From the NCBI RefSeq assembly GCF_000835495.1, contig NW_015622543.1:984488-1048487 (forward strand): a stretch of DNA of 64,000 bases. The letters are read 5' to 3'. Made by a program: the position numbers and the translations under genes. Shown here piece after piece: positions 9,998 through 20,814 of this stretch. Below the pieces are notes generated by a model. That model had not been told where the DNA came from, did no database searches, and saw only the letters and a list, made by a program, of their open reading frames with translations. Origin of the DNA: Cladophialophora immunda (lineage: Eukaryota; Ascomycota; Eurotiomycetes; Chaetothyriales; Herpotrichiellaceae). Every line of letters begins with the position of its first letter. The first letter of the stretch is position 1.

Positions 9998-12023
9998 CTT
10001 AGCTGGGGATGAGGGAGACCGAGACTGGAGCTGAAGGATAATGATGCTCTACTGAGGGATGGGGTTGAGCGCCGACATGGTCGGCGCGATGATTGATGAT
10101 CACAGTAACGCTCGGCCTGGGTCGCTGATTGAAAACTCGGGGATGGCCAGAACTAGATCCTTGAGGCCGGATGCGAGAGCTGCGGAAGAGCGCGCATGTG
10201 AGAGTGAGGCCGGATATGCGGTGTGTGATGTATTATGTCTGTCTAATGTAGGAGAGGTGGACGCGGCGAGCGATAGCAAGATGGAGTAACAGCGAAGACC
10301 TGATGGAGAAAGGCGAGGGTAGGAGGTACTAGCTGGCAAGAAAAGCGGGCGTGGACGAGTTGGTTGATGGCTGAAGAAGAGCTACGGTCGAAGATTGCGA
10401 GGGCGAGATTGAGAACTCCGGCTGAGCTGAGAGGGTGGGAGGGGGAGGTCGCGCGGGCGAGAAAGAGAGGAGAGAGGGCGCGCGAGAGCGGTAAGGCAGT
10501 ATCCAGCTGTTGGGAGGGAAGACGGTGGAAGAAGTGAGCAGAAGACGAATCAGATCATCCCGAGGGGAGGCTTATGGAAGGCCACAAGGTTAGTAACTGG
10601 AGGGTTGGTGGGAGGAAATTGGGGGGGAAAGGGAAATAAGCAGGTTGGTCCTTGGACTCTTTTTCTCTCTTCGCTGTTCACCAACAAGACGGACAGAAAA
10701 AAGCAAAAATCAGGAGGAAAAAGTCATCCAGTGTCAGCGAGCGAGAAGGGAAATCCAAGGTCAGTCACTGGCAGCACCAAAGTCCATGGCAGCCCCTAAA
10801 AAGACCACGTCGCACCCCCGTTGATGCGCCCCCAGGCACCTCCTCAACCCCCCTCAAGCACCGGGCTAGTTAAGATTCAGCCCGGAGATGACGCCTGAAA
10901 ATCCCGCAATGGAACCTGGGCAGCCTAGTCTTCCCGCGCCCAGCAAGGTGAGCAGAGGAGGGAGGAAGGGTGTTTTTGTCTGACGGGCGGTGACAGTGTT
11001 GTTGATGCTGTGTCTTCCAGTGTCAGACCAGCCAGCTCCTGCCATGACGTAGGCTGAGTAACAGTCCCTCTCCACCCTCCCAAAATCCTCCTTGCGGCCA
11101 CCAACTCGCCTCCATCTGGAGTTTCTTTCTCCCTGCCTTCCACCTCCCTGGGCCTTTACATATCATCGACCCTCCCATGTGCACCACTCGACCTTTTACA
11201 TCATCTACGTGCGGAAGACACCGAGGATCATGCTTTCTCCCGGATATCCAACGCCGTTAGTGGCCGCCCATAAGCTTCTCTTCCCTCGTCTCGGCCGTCA
11301 GAGTGGTGCGGCGGCAGGCATGGATCTTGTTCGACCGCCACCTCTGTGACTGCACAATGCGCTCTCGGTCCTTTGTTTACCGGAAACTCTTGGCTGAGGC
11401 CATCATCGATCATCGCTCATCGCTCATCGGGGACTATCTTCCGAGCCACATGAATCGATTGACGTTGGTGGCAGAGAAGAAGAAATGCGCAGCCATCTTC
11501 ACAAGCCACTTGGTACTTGGCGGCATTGCGACTGCTGACTCTCAAAGGGGAATGGTGAGCGGGAATACCATCTGAGACGGAAATGATCGCCTAAATCCGC
11601 AGGACAATTAGTTGCTATCCAACAAGGCCGGACGCTCGTCAGCCTGTCGATTGCGTCGATCGGCTGAAGCCGGACAGCCAAGGTCCTCTACAAGGCACCC
11701 TCATTATCCCGGTGCAGGCCGATATACAGAGCACAAGAGGAAGAAGAGGGCACCAACCTTGAGTGAACCCCGGAATGCCTATCTCATGCAGCCACGTGGG
11801 CAGCTCTACCTATGTAGCAGCTCTACCTATGTAGCAGCTTGTCCTTGCATGCCGCAGCCAAGTTGGCGACCTGTACTCGGGAAGGCACGAGCGTTTCATG
11901 GCCAGCTCGACACATTCCGTTCTTGTTCGTGTGTTTTGAATTGTCCTTATTAGCATATTTGGTACTTGTACAAGCTCTACCAGGGGAGACGCTAGACCCG
12001 GTTCCCCAGTCTTGTCCTTTCTC
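9998..12023. other. Long 5' region of the transcription factor gene
   Basis: This 2 kb lies between the start of the transcription factor gene (-) and the 3' end of the Ca3427-like gene (-). The first ~550 bp are strongly purine-rich on the plus strand, that is pyrimidine-rich on the transcribed strand, as expected of a fungal promoter and 5' UTR. No zinc-cluster exon and no other convincing gene was found. Confidence 0.5.
11800..11839. repeat. 17-bp tandem duplication
   Basis: The unit GCAGCTCTACCTATGTA occurs twice in tandem (11800-11816 and 11817-11833), followed by a partial third copy (GCAGCT). It is intergenic, in the region downstream of the Ca3427-like gene. Confidence 0.85.
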
Positions 12024-12974
12024 CTACCTCGCGATTCCAATAACCCCATCACCCTCTCGGATCTCTACAGTGGTGTCAATGACATTAGCCGTCTTGAGCA
12101 CATCTACCACTCCTCCCATGACTCCAGCATCCACCCCTCTCGTGCCATCCACAAACTTCACATCCTTCAGCCACTCCCTCCCGTCCTCCTCGGAATAGTG
12201 ACAACCAGCCTCACCTGTTCCAAGCATCTTGATCCCAGCGCTAGGATCCTCGTTGAACATTTTGATTCCCTTGTCCAGCGCCTCGAACACTTGCCTCAGG
12301 GTCTCATCCGAGCCCGGGTCCGGAAATGCGTCAGTTGAAGCTGCAATGTGCCAGCTAGGCCAGGGCGTGTAGATCTCCCCAATCTTCTTCAGGGGCGTGT
12401 CATCCCCATGGAAATAAGGTTTCGTAGTGAAATGCTCCCACATGAAGAAGTCGGCCGTGTTGCCAGTTACGCCGTCACGGAGATCCTTGAAGGGCCCCAG
12501 CGGCACGAGGGTCAGCCCTTCTGACTTTTGGTCCTTGGTATGATGGAGCCACCCTTCCTGCTGCGCAAGAACGAAGGCCATGATATGACTACCACTGCCC
12601 ATCCTGCTGACACCCACTCGTCGATGTTGTTTTAGATCATCCACAGACGAGATGTCGTCTCGGTTTCTTCCCGTCACGATGGCCCACCGAAGCGGAGTAG
12701 ACACCCATGACCCGACAATGGAATACCCCTTCTCTTGCAGCGATTGGCCCTGGACAGAAGGGTTCAGGAGTCCAGCGACCCAGCCTTCGGTGAGGCCAAT
12801 TGCGAGGTCGATCTCCTTGGAACGAAGGGAGGTTATCATGTGGCCAGTCCCCGAGGGGAACGGGACGAGGTTGATCTGCAGGGAGGAGGGGAAAAGATTG
12901 TGCTTGTTGCTGAAGTGCAGCGGGAGGAGATAGTGCTCGGGCACGAAGCCAATGCGGATGGCGCGGGTTGCCAT
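12024..12974 (-). CDS. Ca3427-like periplasmic-binding-fold protein (SsuA/THI5-like)
   Basis: A single-exon frame of 316 residues with a clear ATG start. The N terminus (RAIRIGFVPEHY) and the alternating beta/alpha pattern match the type 2 periplasmic-binding-protein fold. In fungi this fold occurs in the Ca3427/NMT1-THI5-like group. Recognisable parts are the FPSGTGHMITSLRSKEIDLAIG segment near residues 38-60, the VGVSRMGSGSHIMA loop, and an FMWEHFTTKPYF segment near residue 195 that would face the ligand site. There is no signal peptide, so it is probably cytosolic. THI5-like relatives make the thiamine pyrimidine, but the histidine and cysteine motif of THI5 is not evident here, so I would not transfer that function. 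The ligand is unknown. Confidence 0.8.
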   Translation of the reverse strand: MATRAIRIGFVPEHYLLPLHFSNKHNLFPSSLQINLVPFPSGTGHMITSLRSKEIDLAIGLTEGWVAGLLNPSVQGQSLQEKGYSIVGSWVSTPLRWAIVTGRNRDDISSVDDLKQHRRVGVSRMGSGSHIMAFVLAQQEGWLHHTKDQKSEGLTLVPLGPFKDLRDGVTGNTADFFMWEHFTTKPYFHGDDTPLKKIGEIYTPWPSWHIAASTDAFPDPGSDETLRQVFEALDKGIKMFNEDPSAGIKMLGTGEAGCHYSEEDGREWLKDVKFVDGTRGVDAGVMGGVVDVLKTANVIDTTVEIREGDGVIGIAR

Positions 12975-13401
12975 GTTAGTGGAACGTGAGAATGGCCAGT
13001 TGGGATCGTGGCGGAGAGACGGAGGGTATCACACAGATGTGGTCGACTTCCTGCAGCCACAAGGAATGAAGAAGCGGGAGGTCGGAGGTCTGAGATCTGA
13101 GCGCAGTCAGTGCTTCAACCCATGTCATCTCACGTCTTCGAGGTCGTCTCCGAAAAAAGTTTCCTTGACCCCTCCCCCGCAAACATCAACATCAATCTGC
13201 CCCATACAAACCACACAGCACTCGACTGCGCCGAAGTTTTTCCGCCCTTATCACTGCATCCTCGACCACACCGCACACCTCATTCTGCTTGAGTCACCTC
13301 TATCATCGTCCCTCTGCCAGCTACCAGCCCATTACCCAGCTCACCCCTTTGTGCATGAAGACTCGGTTGACATCCTCCGGCCATCGCTCGGTCATTCATG
13401 A
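12975..13401. other. Intergenic, no feature seen
   Basis: This is probably the promoter of the Ca3427-like gene together with the 3' flank of the tentative small secreted gene. The short frames here have no protein-like composition. Confidence 0.4.
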
Positions 13402-13745
13402 TCATCGCCCCCGATTCTCGACTGCAACGGCGGGGCGGCCCTCGTGCGTCTTCGGAATGAGCTCCGCTCCTGATTTGCGGGGTTTCCGCGCTTGTCTCAT
13501 AAAGAGCTCGGAAAAGGTCAGCTGGAGCACAAAGGATTCCAGCAATTTGATATTGGCATTGTCTCGGGCCTCCTGAAAAGGGGCAACAGTTCTCGTCGAC
13601 CACGTTAGCCACCTGCTTGGTGGTGGTCCTCTACACCTTCACTGGTCGGCAAAACGTTTAGCAGTGCGGACGAGGCTTGGGCTTGCGGTGGCCGAACTAC
13701 CACCGCTGCAACAAGCAGAAACAGGGTCCAGAGCAGACGGCCCAT
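13402..13745 (-). CDS. Possible small secreted or ER protein, unknown
   Basis: Tentative two-exon gene: exon 1 is 13635-13745 and exon 2 is 13402-13572, giving 93 residues. The N terminus (MGRLLWTLFLLVAAVVV followed by RPPQAQA-SS) looks like a cleavable signal peptide. Exon 2 supplies an amphipathic segment (ANIKLLESFVLQLTFSELF) and a basic tail. The intron would use a weak GTAGAG donor and a good CAG acceptor. An alternative donor one base away puts exon 2 in another frame with much less protein-like composition. In-frame ATGs upstream at 13770-13772 and 13812-13814 are also possible. The gene would be divergent from the GST gene. I know no relative. Confidence 0.35.
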
Positions 13746-13951
13746 TTCATCCTTGCATCTAACAGCCTCCATCTTGCGCGTCCCGGGTGACCAAACTCCA
13801 CCCCCAGATTCCACTAGTCGCCGGGTAGTCTGATCAGCTTGCTCTCGACTAGGACCAGGGGAAGCGTCAAGGAAGAAAACGGAGCAGCAGTATCCAGCCC
13901 GAACTTATCGTACGACCCATTCAATACGAAAGCAAAACCAATCTAGTCAAG

Positions 13952-14653
13952 ATGTCTGAGAAACCCAAGTACAAGTACACCTTGTACAGCTACTTCCGCA
14001 GCTCCTGCTCCGCTCGGATTCGCATTGCAGCCAATCTAAAGAACATCCCGCTCGAGTACAAATATATCCACTTGGTCAAGGGCGAACAGCATGGTAAGGA
14101 CTATGTTGCGTTGAATCCAAGTGAGTCTGTGCCTACCTTGATTGTGAATGATCTGGAAACGGGCGACGAAGTTACCAGAATCAGACAGTCGGTGGCCATC
14201 CTGGAATTCTTCGAGGAGGTGGAACAACGAAATGGGGTGAAGCTCTTACCTGGCCCAGATGATCAAGTGGGAAGAGCCAGAGTCAGAGAGCTGGTGAACA
14301 TTGTGGCTTGTGATGTTCAGCCTGTCACGAATTTGCGAGTGTTGAATTTCATCAAACCTCTCAACATCGAGGCCAAGCAGTGGCAGCAGCATTTCATGAC
14401 GCTGGGGTTCCGGGCATATGAGGGATTGGTCAAGGTCTATGGTGGCAAGTATAGTGTTGGTGATACGGTGACCATGGCAGACTGCTCCCTTGCTCCGGCC
14501 ATAGATGGAGCTCTCAGGTTTGGCGTGGATGTCCAAGGCCAATTTCCACACATTTGGGGAGTCTGGGAGGAGATTAAGCAGCTGGATGCGTTCAAAAATG
14601 GGAGGTGGGATAACCAAGAAGACACCCCGGAGGAGTTGAGGTCCAACGTGTAG
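13952..14653 (+). CDS. maiA: Zeta-class glutathione S-transferase / maleylacetoacetate isomerase
   Basis: An intronless gene of 233 residues, the normal length of the family. The N-terminal thioredoxin-like domain carries the zeta-class active-site motif SSCSARIR (residues 17-24), where the serine and cysteine bind glutathione. A PTLIV stretch and a QSVAILEF segment form the rest of the glutathione site. The C-terminal all-helical domain includes GDTVTMADCSLAPA, the usual N-capping box region. Maleylacetoacetate isomerase converts maleylacetoacetate to fumarylacetoacetate in phenylalanine/tyrosine breakdown in the cytosol. The partner genes (fumarylacetoacetase, homogentisate dioxygenase) are not nearby. 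This could therefore be a stand-alone zeta GST paralogue rather than the pathway enzyme, and the symbol is tentative. Confidence 0.85.
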   Translation: MSEKPKYKYTLYSYFRSSCSARIRIAANLKNIPLEYKYIHLVKGEQHGKDYVALNPSESVPTLIVNDLETGDEVTRIRQSVAILEFFEEVEQRNGVKLLPGPDDQVGRARVRELVNIVACDVQPVTNLRVLNFIKPLNIEAKQWQQHFMTLGFRAYEGLVKVYGGKYSVGDTVTMADCSLAPAIDGALRFGVDVQGQFPHIWGVWEEIKQLDAFKNGRWDNQEDTPEELRSNV

Positions 14654-15215
14654 CCAGAGATATATGCCATGCACCGAGTCGGAGGGAGATTGCTGTTGTT
14701 GTCCCTTTGGATACACTTCGAAGTCAATCTGCGACAGTGTAGGAACTACACCAAACATATCTAAATCACCAGTCATGCTATTGGAGGCTGATCTATTCAT
14801 TCAACATGTTCTTTTCATCTCTAAGCAACCTTTCCTTGTGTTTGATCCGGACACTGAAAAGTGGGCTCCGATGGAAGTTGTCTTGCCGGGCGGAACTCCC
14901 ATTAATATTAAATGAATACCCCACCCAGCGCATGGCAAAGCAAGTTTAGATATGCCCTCTTCGCAAACGGAGGGTTATGCATCGCGAGGCTGGCCAGGGC
15001 TCGTTTCCTCATGACGTGTGCCAATGCTACAAACTGTGACACCTCGATCTGAGTGACGATAATCGATGCATCCGAAGCTTCCTACGCTCCTGTTTCTCGC
15101 CGTTTCGACCGTTTAAATCCCCGTCTGATCCTCGAACGTTAGGAATCCAACGGTTTGGTCTCAATCTTGAAAGGTCTTTCTTCCACGTTGCTTTGTTGCT
15201 CTCTTCTCCTAAACA
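14654..15215. other. Intergenic, no feature seen
   Basis: This holds the 3' flank of the GST gene and the promoter of the orphan gene at 15216. I see no coding pattern or strong repeat. Confidence 0.5.
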
Positions 15216-15862
15216 ATGGAGACCGCCGAGCTGGGCCTGAACATCTTCCAGGTTATACAAAACGAACTCATTCAACGCGAAGGCAACCGGTCTACACTAG
15301 GTCTTGGGTTCCGCCTCTCCATCCTTGAAGACAGGCTGAAAAATCAAGAGGCGCGGACCAAGAATGGTCTAATCTGGAGACCTTATCATGCCATTGCTCC
15401 TATCTCTGCACCCACCCCAGAGGCGAGAGCCGCCGTCGAAGCACAAAGGAAGCGTCTGTTGGAAAGAAAGGGTGCAAAACCAACAAAGGACGACAAAGAC
15501 CCGACAATGCATGTCCGAGACGACGAGCTTTGGAAGGTCCATCGCCACTTTCCGAGGACCGTGGTCGAGTTTAAGGAACTTCGATTCCACCGTATGTCAC
15601 ATATCTCATGTTTGGACCAGAGCCTGTTCCCTGATCTTTGAAAACAGCTGACTGGGTACGAAGCTTGCTCGAATACTATTGCGTCACGGTCTACCGGCCA
15701 GACATGAGACCGGTAATAATAGACCCGGCTGACTCGCTCATTGACGTTCAACATAACCTCGAGACGTGTCTTGAGGAGCTGGCCACGACCTGGGGGCTTA
15801 ATTGGTTCCGAATAGGCGGCCTGGCTCTACCTGGTCAAGCTCATCCTTTTCCCAACCCCTGA
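15216..15862 (+). CDS. Hypothetical fungal protein, 196 residues
   Basis: Two exons, 15216-15591 and 15648-15862, are joined by a 56-nt intron with a GTATGT donor and an ACAG acceptor. The join restores an even reading (ELRFHPDWVRSLLEYY). The protein is soluble with an Arg/Lys-rich helical middle (about residues 65-100, EARAAVEAQRKRLLERKG) and a more compact C-terminal half containing TVYRPDMRPVIIDPADSL. No signal peptide, membrane segment or known motif is visible. The stop at 15860-15862 could hide a further 3' exon, since the end (AHPFPNP) is abrupt. I do not recognise the family. Confidence 0.6.
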
Positions 15863-16550
15863 CAGAGTCAAGACTTCGTCATCGCTACGGAAAATATGTT
15901 ATGCGCTAGACGCACAACTCAACGGCCAGTAAGGAATCAGGAGGAGTTCTGAGGGCTTCATGACTCTCCTGCCAGATCAGACGCAGTGTGCTTCTAGGAA
16001 GACTTGTTCCTGTTTGGGAGAACTTCGAACAAGATGGTATACTAGATGAGCGCTTCCGCCCTCCTCTGGATGCTTCACACGATGCTCCATGCCCAGCACC
16101 ACCGTCAGCAATGGGGACAGGGTGTAAGTGACTCCAACTACAGGTGCTGCGAAGTATCCTTACTGAGAATAGCAGGACTCGCATTTAACGCCCTTTCGTG
16201 CACCTTTTCAATAATGAAGACAAAGACTAACAGGACATTAGACAATGAACTCTGCTAATTTGAGTGCATATCAGTTATTTTAGGACTGAGATTCTTTACA
16301 TCTACACAGTGGTATTGTGTTGAACAAAGGTATACTGAGCATCAATGGATCTGCTGCACAGATGTTGAAATACCTTTTCTCTAGCGATGCTGCCCCTTTA
16401 TAGAGGCCCTCTACAGAACAGAAAACTTCCAATAGAGCGATTGAGATTATTTGCCTCCAACAATACCTTGAGCATATCCTGTCCTCAACAGCCCGCGCTT
16501 GAGTGCTCCCCAAAACAACCCCAACTTGCCCAACCTGCTATCCATTTGAT
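15863..16550. other. Intergenic, no feature seen
   Basis: Gap between the orphan gene and the disordered nuclear protein. Short frames exist on both strands, but none continues either neighbour convincingly. Confidence 0.45.
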
Positions 16551-18143
16551 ATGGACTTGTCGCTGCTCACAGCTTCTGGGAATACACCCTGCACCGCCCC
16601 TTCTGCGCCTGGCGAAAGTATACCTGCATGGCTCTACCGACGAGCCTTGTTTCTGCTGGACAGAGACTGGAAGGCCGGGTCCGTCGGCGGTCGTTACCAA
16701 CTTCGAGATGTCCTCACGACACAAACCGGGATTCGCATTCCTGATGCTCTCATGACTGCCATCGTGGCGCAATTCGTCAACTTTGACACACCAATTCTTC
16801 TTCAAATCAGGGCTTTCCCGGAAGCAGAAATGAGTCCTGCCGCTTCGGACCAGATCCAGCCCGTGAGTCCTGCTCGTCAACAGACAGCGACTACAGAAGT
16901 TGCACCGGTTGCAGCCAGAGAACTGGTTTTTGGCCCTGATACGCCGGAGCACGAAAATGAAGTTGCTCGTTCCGAAAAGAGAGATGATGCTGGGCCAGTC
17001 GAGGAGAGCGAATTTCCTCCAATTCCGAATGACACGTCGCGCCACAGTCCGAGGACACTAGAGGCCCCGGAAATCCCTTTAAGCGTTCGTTATCAAACGC
17101 CAGGATCCTTCTCAGTATCACCCGACCTGAGAAGCAGAGAAACTGACCAAGTGAGTGAACATCCGGTAAGCCAGCGTCAACAGAGACTTCCCAACGATGA
17201 TAATGATGATGATCCTTCATCCTCAATGGAGCAAGGTGAGGATACTAATGCCCAGGCGGACGATACCGGCATTCAAGACGATCAGAACGATATTCCAGAG
17301 GCATCAGAATCCGAAGAGACGGAGACCTCTGCCGGGGACAGGGAACGCTTGATCCAAAGCCGCCTGCGGATTCTTGTGGAAGGTGTACGAGCCATTGAAG
17401 GCTTCGACCTGTCAGATACAGACGACGCAGGCGAGTATGGACGCCGAGACGCGAATTACCTCGCTGATCCGGGTGACCACAGGGTATATCGCACAGCCTC
17501 GGGTCAACAACGTCGCGTCATCCGCCGTGAGCCTCCCAGTCTCCCCTCGTCGCCGCCACGGGCTGACCACTTTCCCAACGAAAGCCAACCAGAGCTCGAC
17601 CCTGATATGCATTATTGGACCAGCGCCGACGGCATGAAACAAGACATGAAGAAGTTCACGCCAGATCCGAATCCGCCTCCCCCGCCGAAAAGAAAGTGGG
17701 AGGACGTGATTGCCGCCGCGCGCAAAGCGCAGGAGGACGCGCAGCGCGGCCTGATGCCCAAGCCTAAGCCAAAGGCCAAGGGTATAGGTAAAGGTAAAAA
17801 GGCCAAAGGGGTGCGTACCACCCAGCAAGCCAACGCAGATGGCAGCGCGAACGCCCAACAGCCCTCGCCCGCAAAGCGGACAGCGACAGCACCCCGCCGT
17901 CGAGCAGTGAGGGCTCCACCCGCGCTCCCAGCCACGACCCGCGAAACCAGATCCGCAGCGGCCAAGAGGAAGAGGGAGGAAGAAGAGGCGAGTGGGATGG
18001 ACAGCAGCGGCGAAGACAGTGCGCAAAGATCGAGCAAAGGCAACGCGGCTGACGATAGTGACGGCGCGTCGCCTCCCCCGGCCAAGAGGCCGCGTCTGAA
18101 ACTGATCCTCAGGATGCCCAAGGATGCTAATGGTTCTCACTAG
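16551..18143 (+). CDS. Disordered basic nuclear protein, hypothetical
   Basis: An intronless frame; the first ATG is at 16551, giving 530 residues. The N-terminal ~90 residues look folded (AWLYRRALFLLDRDWKAGS and the RDVLTTQTGIRIPDALM region). The rest is disordered. There is an acidic Asp/Glu-rich stretch around residues 215-270, then a proline stretch (PNPPPPPKRKW). A strongly basic tail follows, with KPKPKAKGIGKGKKAKG, SPAKRTATAPRRRAV and RSAAAKRKREEEE, which are likely nuclear-localisation and DNA- or RNA-contact patches. It ends in PAKRPRLKLILRMPK, a short basic-hydrophobic motif I have seen at the C terminus of other Aspergillus hypothetical proteins. The exact role is unknown. Confidence 0.75.
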   Translation: MDLSLLTASGNTPCTAPSAPGESIPAWLYRRALFLLDRDWKAGSVGGRYQLRDVLTTQTGIRIPDALMTAIVAQFVNFDTPILLQIRAFPEAEMSPAASDQIQPVSPARQQTATTEVAPVAARELVFGPDTPEHENEVARSEKRDDAGPVEESEFPPIPNDTSRHSPRTLEAPEIPLSVRYQTPGSFSVSPDLRSRETDQVSEHPVSQRQQRLPNDDNDDDPSSSMEQGEDTNAQADDTGIQDDQNDIPEASESEETETSAGDRERLIQSRLRILVEGVRAIEGFDLSDTDDAGEYGRRDANYLADPGDHRVYRTASGQQRRVIRREPPSLPSSPPRADHFPNESQPELDPDMHYWTSADGMKQDMKKFTPDPNPPPPPKRKWEDVIAAARKAQEDAQRGLMPKPKPKAKGIGKGKKAKGVRTTQQANADGSANAQQPSPAKRTATAPRRRAVRAPPALPATTRETRSAAAKRKREEEEASGMDSSGEDSAQRSSKGNAADDSDGASPPPAKRPRLKLILRMPKDANGSH

Positions 18144-18674
18144 GACTGTAGAGGATAGAGCCAGGCCGAGGCAGGATGGAAGTGATATATATAGTTCTTG
18201 GAATCAGGGTGAGTTATGGGTAAGAATTGCGTATCTTCGAATGATTAAACAGAAGAGGCGGAGAGAGGTATTGTTTTCGCAAGACAACGCTGACAAAGGG
18301 CAGCATTGCTGTCTTCAATTTTTTTATATTTATATTTATTTACCGCGAAATCGGCTTTTCCTCCATGGGCGTGTAAATGCATTCCGTACTCTAGGGGGCC
18401 GGAGGAGTGGCCTGGGCCGAGCTTGTATCTGGCCAAAGTCCAAACTGAGTAGTTGTCCAGACGGGGATATACATCAAGCATAGGGCCACAACTCTCCCGT
18501 GTACATACGCAAATACAGAAATTAACATACCTAACAACCCCTTCAATGTGTGTTCCTAGCTCGTCCACAAGCGACGTGCCTCCCGCGTGTTCAATAGCCG
18601 TATGTACAAGTACAGAGACTTGAGCAGGGGGTGGGGGGACAATATCCCATCCTACAACTGTCTGTCACGCCGTG
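18144..18674. other. 3' flanks of two convergent genes
   Basis: This stretch lies between the convergent stops of the basic nuclear protein and the epimerase-like gene. It contains an AT-rich tract (TTTTTTATATTTATATTTATTT near 18320). No gene is seen. Confidence 0.5.
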
Positions 18675-20462
18675 TCACGCCGTGTTTTCCAAGATCAGGT
18701 CGACTTCCTCCGCCGCGGTCTCGAGGATGTGGCGCGCCGGATACTGCGCTTTCCAGCCGAGTTCTTCCTCGCCGTGGCGCGGGGTGAAGGTGCATCTGTG
18801 TCGCGGAGATGGGTCTGTGAGCGCAGGAGAGATGGAAATGGGGGGGTGGGGAAAACCAAAAACACACACAAAAAAGATAGGTGTGGTTTGGAATAGGGCG
18901 ATGACTATCAGGAGGCTGGGTACTTCGTAGAGGACTGGAAAAAGGTGGCATTGAACAGGTAGACGACAACCAGAACGAAAAAACGAGAAGCCATGCATGG
19001 ATCTGATGTGAACGAGGAAGGAAACAACCCACGTACCGGCCTCCGAGCTGCACCGCCACCAGCTCCTTCGGACACCCCAGCGCCGCGCCCATCTGCTCCA
19101 GCGTCTGCTCCGTCGCACGCTCGACTGCGCCGTCGTCCACCACGCCGCGCTCGGTGAGCCGCGCCGCCATCGCCGCGTACAGGTCTTCCCATGCCACGTG
19201 CCCGGACGAGGCGAGGTAGTAGCCGTGCTTGCCGCTTCCGGGGCGCTTGCCTGCCAGGATCCCGCGCAGGAGTGCGAGGTACAGGGTCGAGTTGTCGCGC
19301 ACGTGGCACACGGGCCAGGACTGGTTTGTCAACGTGAGCATATCAATGTCAATGTCAGTGGCCTGGAGGGGTGGGGGATGTGATGCATGTTGCCCGACCG
19401 GGTAGAGTTACGTCAACTGGGCAGACGCCTGGGAGAGAAGAAGGGAGCTTTCGCTTCAAGGTCATGCCCCTGGCAGGGGTTGCAAGGATGAAAACAGGGG
19501 GGACGAAAATAAAGACCTACAGGACGTCCACTGTCGACGCTGTACACGCGCCGCAACGCCTGCGCGGCCCGCACGATCGCGACCGTCTGGATCGAGATGC
19601 GGTTCCCGAAGCCTTCGCCTTGGCCGTCTATCCGCGTGCAGATGGCGTCACCGTCAGTGAAATGAACACATATTCCTGTGTGAAGAGGGGATAGCGGGCA
19701 GGAGTAGGTGGCTTTTTTTTAGGGGGCTCGGTGCCCACAGAACTTACACACTATACAAGGTACAAAGATGTAGCTGTGCACGCCGAGGGCTTGTTCGATG
19801 ACTTTGTTGTTGGTGTCGACTGCCTGGAGCGTTTAACGCATTAGATTGCAAGCTATCAGCTGTGTCGAATTTAAACGCCTTTCTCATAAGGGCGACTCAT
19901 TGCTCGTTGTCTCCCGGGAGCGTAGGTGGAGGAATCTTACCGTCTGTATCAGAGGAACAGGCGCCTTCTGCGCCTTCTGGATCTCGTACAGATCTGCCTC
20001 TGTGTCGAGGAGTGGTCGGTCCGTCGGCGCGCCCGCATGGCTGGAGAAGATCTTCGCGCCGCTGGTCTGTTTATCGTGTGTGTGAGCCGACCAGAACACC
20101 AGCGTCTCGAGGACATCTCATACATGAAGGAAATGGACGTCGAGCCCCGTGCTCCCCTTCACCTCGGCCAGCGCCCGGATGAAGTGGCCCTGCGACTCGG
20201 CCCTCATGGCGTCGATCAGGAAAAACACGACGGTGATCTGGTTGTCGACCACGGCTTTGCGCACGGCGGCCTCGTCCTTGGAGTCGAAGATGATGGGCTC
20301 CGCCACGCCGCCGTACTCCTTCTTCACGGTCGCCGCCTGCTCGTCCGTCCGCACCAGCGCGAGCATTCGCTTGTACGGCGGGAGGTCGGCCTGGGACCAG
20401 AGCGCCAGCAACGTGCCCCCCAGGTATCCCGACGCCCCTGTGATCAGGATGGTGTGGGACAT
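18675..20462 (-). CDS. NAD(P)-dependent epimerase/dehydratase-like (extended or atypical SDR)
   Basis: Six exons on the minus strand: 20124-20462, 19941-20066, 19748-19823, 19521-19627, 19037-19320 and 18675-18795. They give 350 residues. All five joins keep frame and rebuild family motifs. The start holds the Rossmann signature MSHTILITGASGYLGG (GxxGxxG). Exon 2 gives TSGAKIFSSHAGAPTDR. Exons 3 and 4 join at VPCIVYGQGEGFGNRISIQT. Exon 5 reads WPVCHVRDNSTLYLALL and GHVAWEDLYAAMA. The last exon ends GWKAQYPARHILETAAEEVD. This matches a widespread fungal family of cytosolic NAD-binding oxidoreductases annotated as epimerases. Substrate unknown. Introns 4 and 5 (200 and 241 nt) are unusually long for this window. 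Confidence 0.9.
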
Positions 20463-20814
20463 GGTGAGAGCGGAGAGTGTGTACTTGTAGGTAGCTTCGG
20501 TGTGGAAGGGCGGGAAGGAATCGAACTGAGGGGCTTTAGTAGGCGTGGGAGATGTGCTCAAATGCCCCTTTGCCCTTCAATCGTCAACTTGGGTGGGCTG
20601 TCGCTCGTCGGGATATATAGGTTTGAAGATGCAGTAGTATTTGAAATCAACGCTGATTGCTTCTCCACCTCGATATCGGACAATCTAGTATTTCCGCCGC
20701 CGGCTTGGAGACAAGTTGCCGTCGTACTCCTTCGTCTCGAAACCGGGGTTCAGAGCAGCCACCAACGCCATGATCTGCTGGGCAGGGATGATGGTCACCG
20801 CCGCACCAGGACTT

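Noticed and set aside
13280..13612. A 110-codon minus-strand frame in the small secreted gene region
   Set aside because: It would need a donor one base away and reads as Cys/Arg-rich random sequence; the alternative frame is more protein-like, though neither is proven.
13952..14653. A tyrosine-degradation cluster around the maleylacetoacetate isomerase
   Set aside because: No homogentisate dioxygenase, fumarylacetoacetase or HppD gene is within the window, so no cluster can be claimed.
17412..18140. Minus-strand frames of 169-242 codons
   Set aside because: They are antisense to the basic, disordered nuclear protein; the plus-strand frame has the sensible low-complexity pattern and the ATG start.
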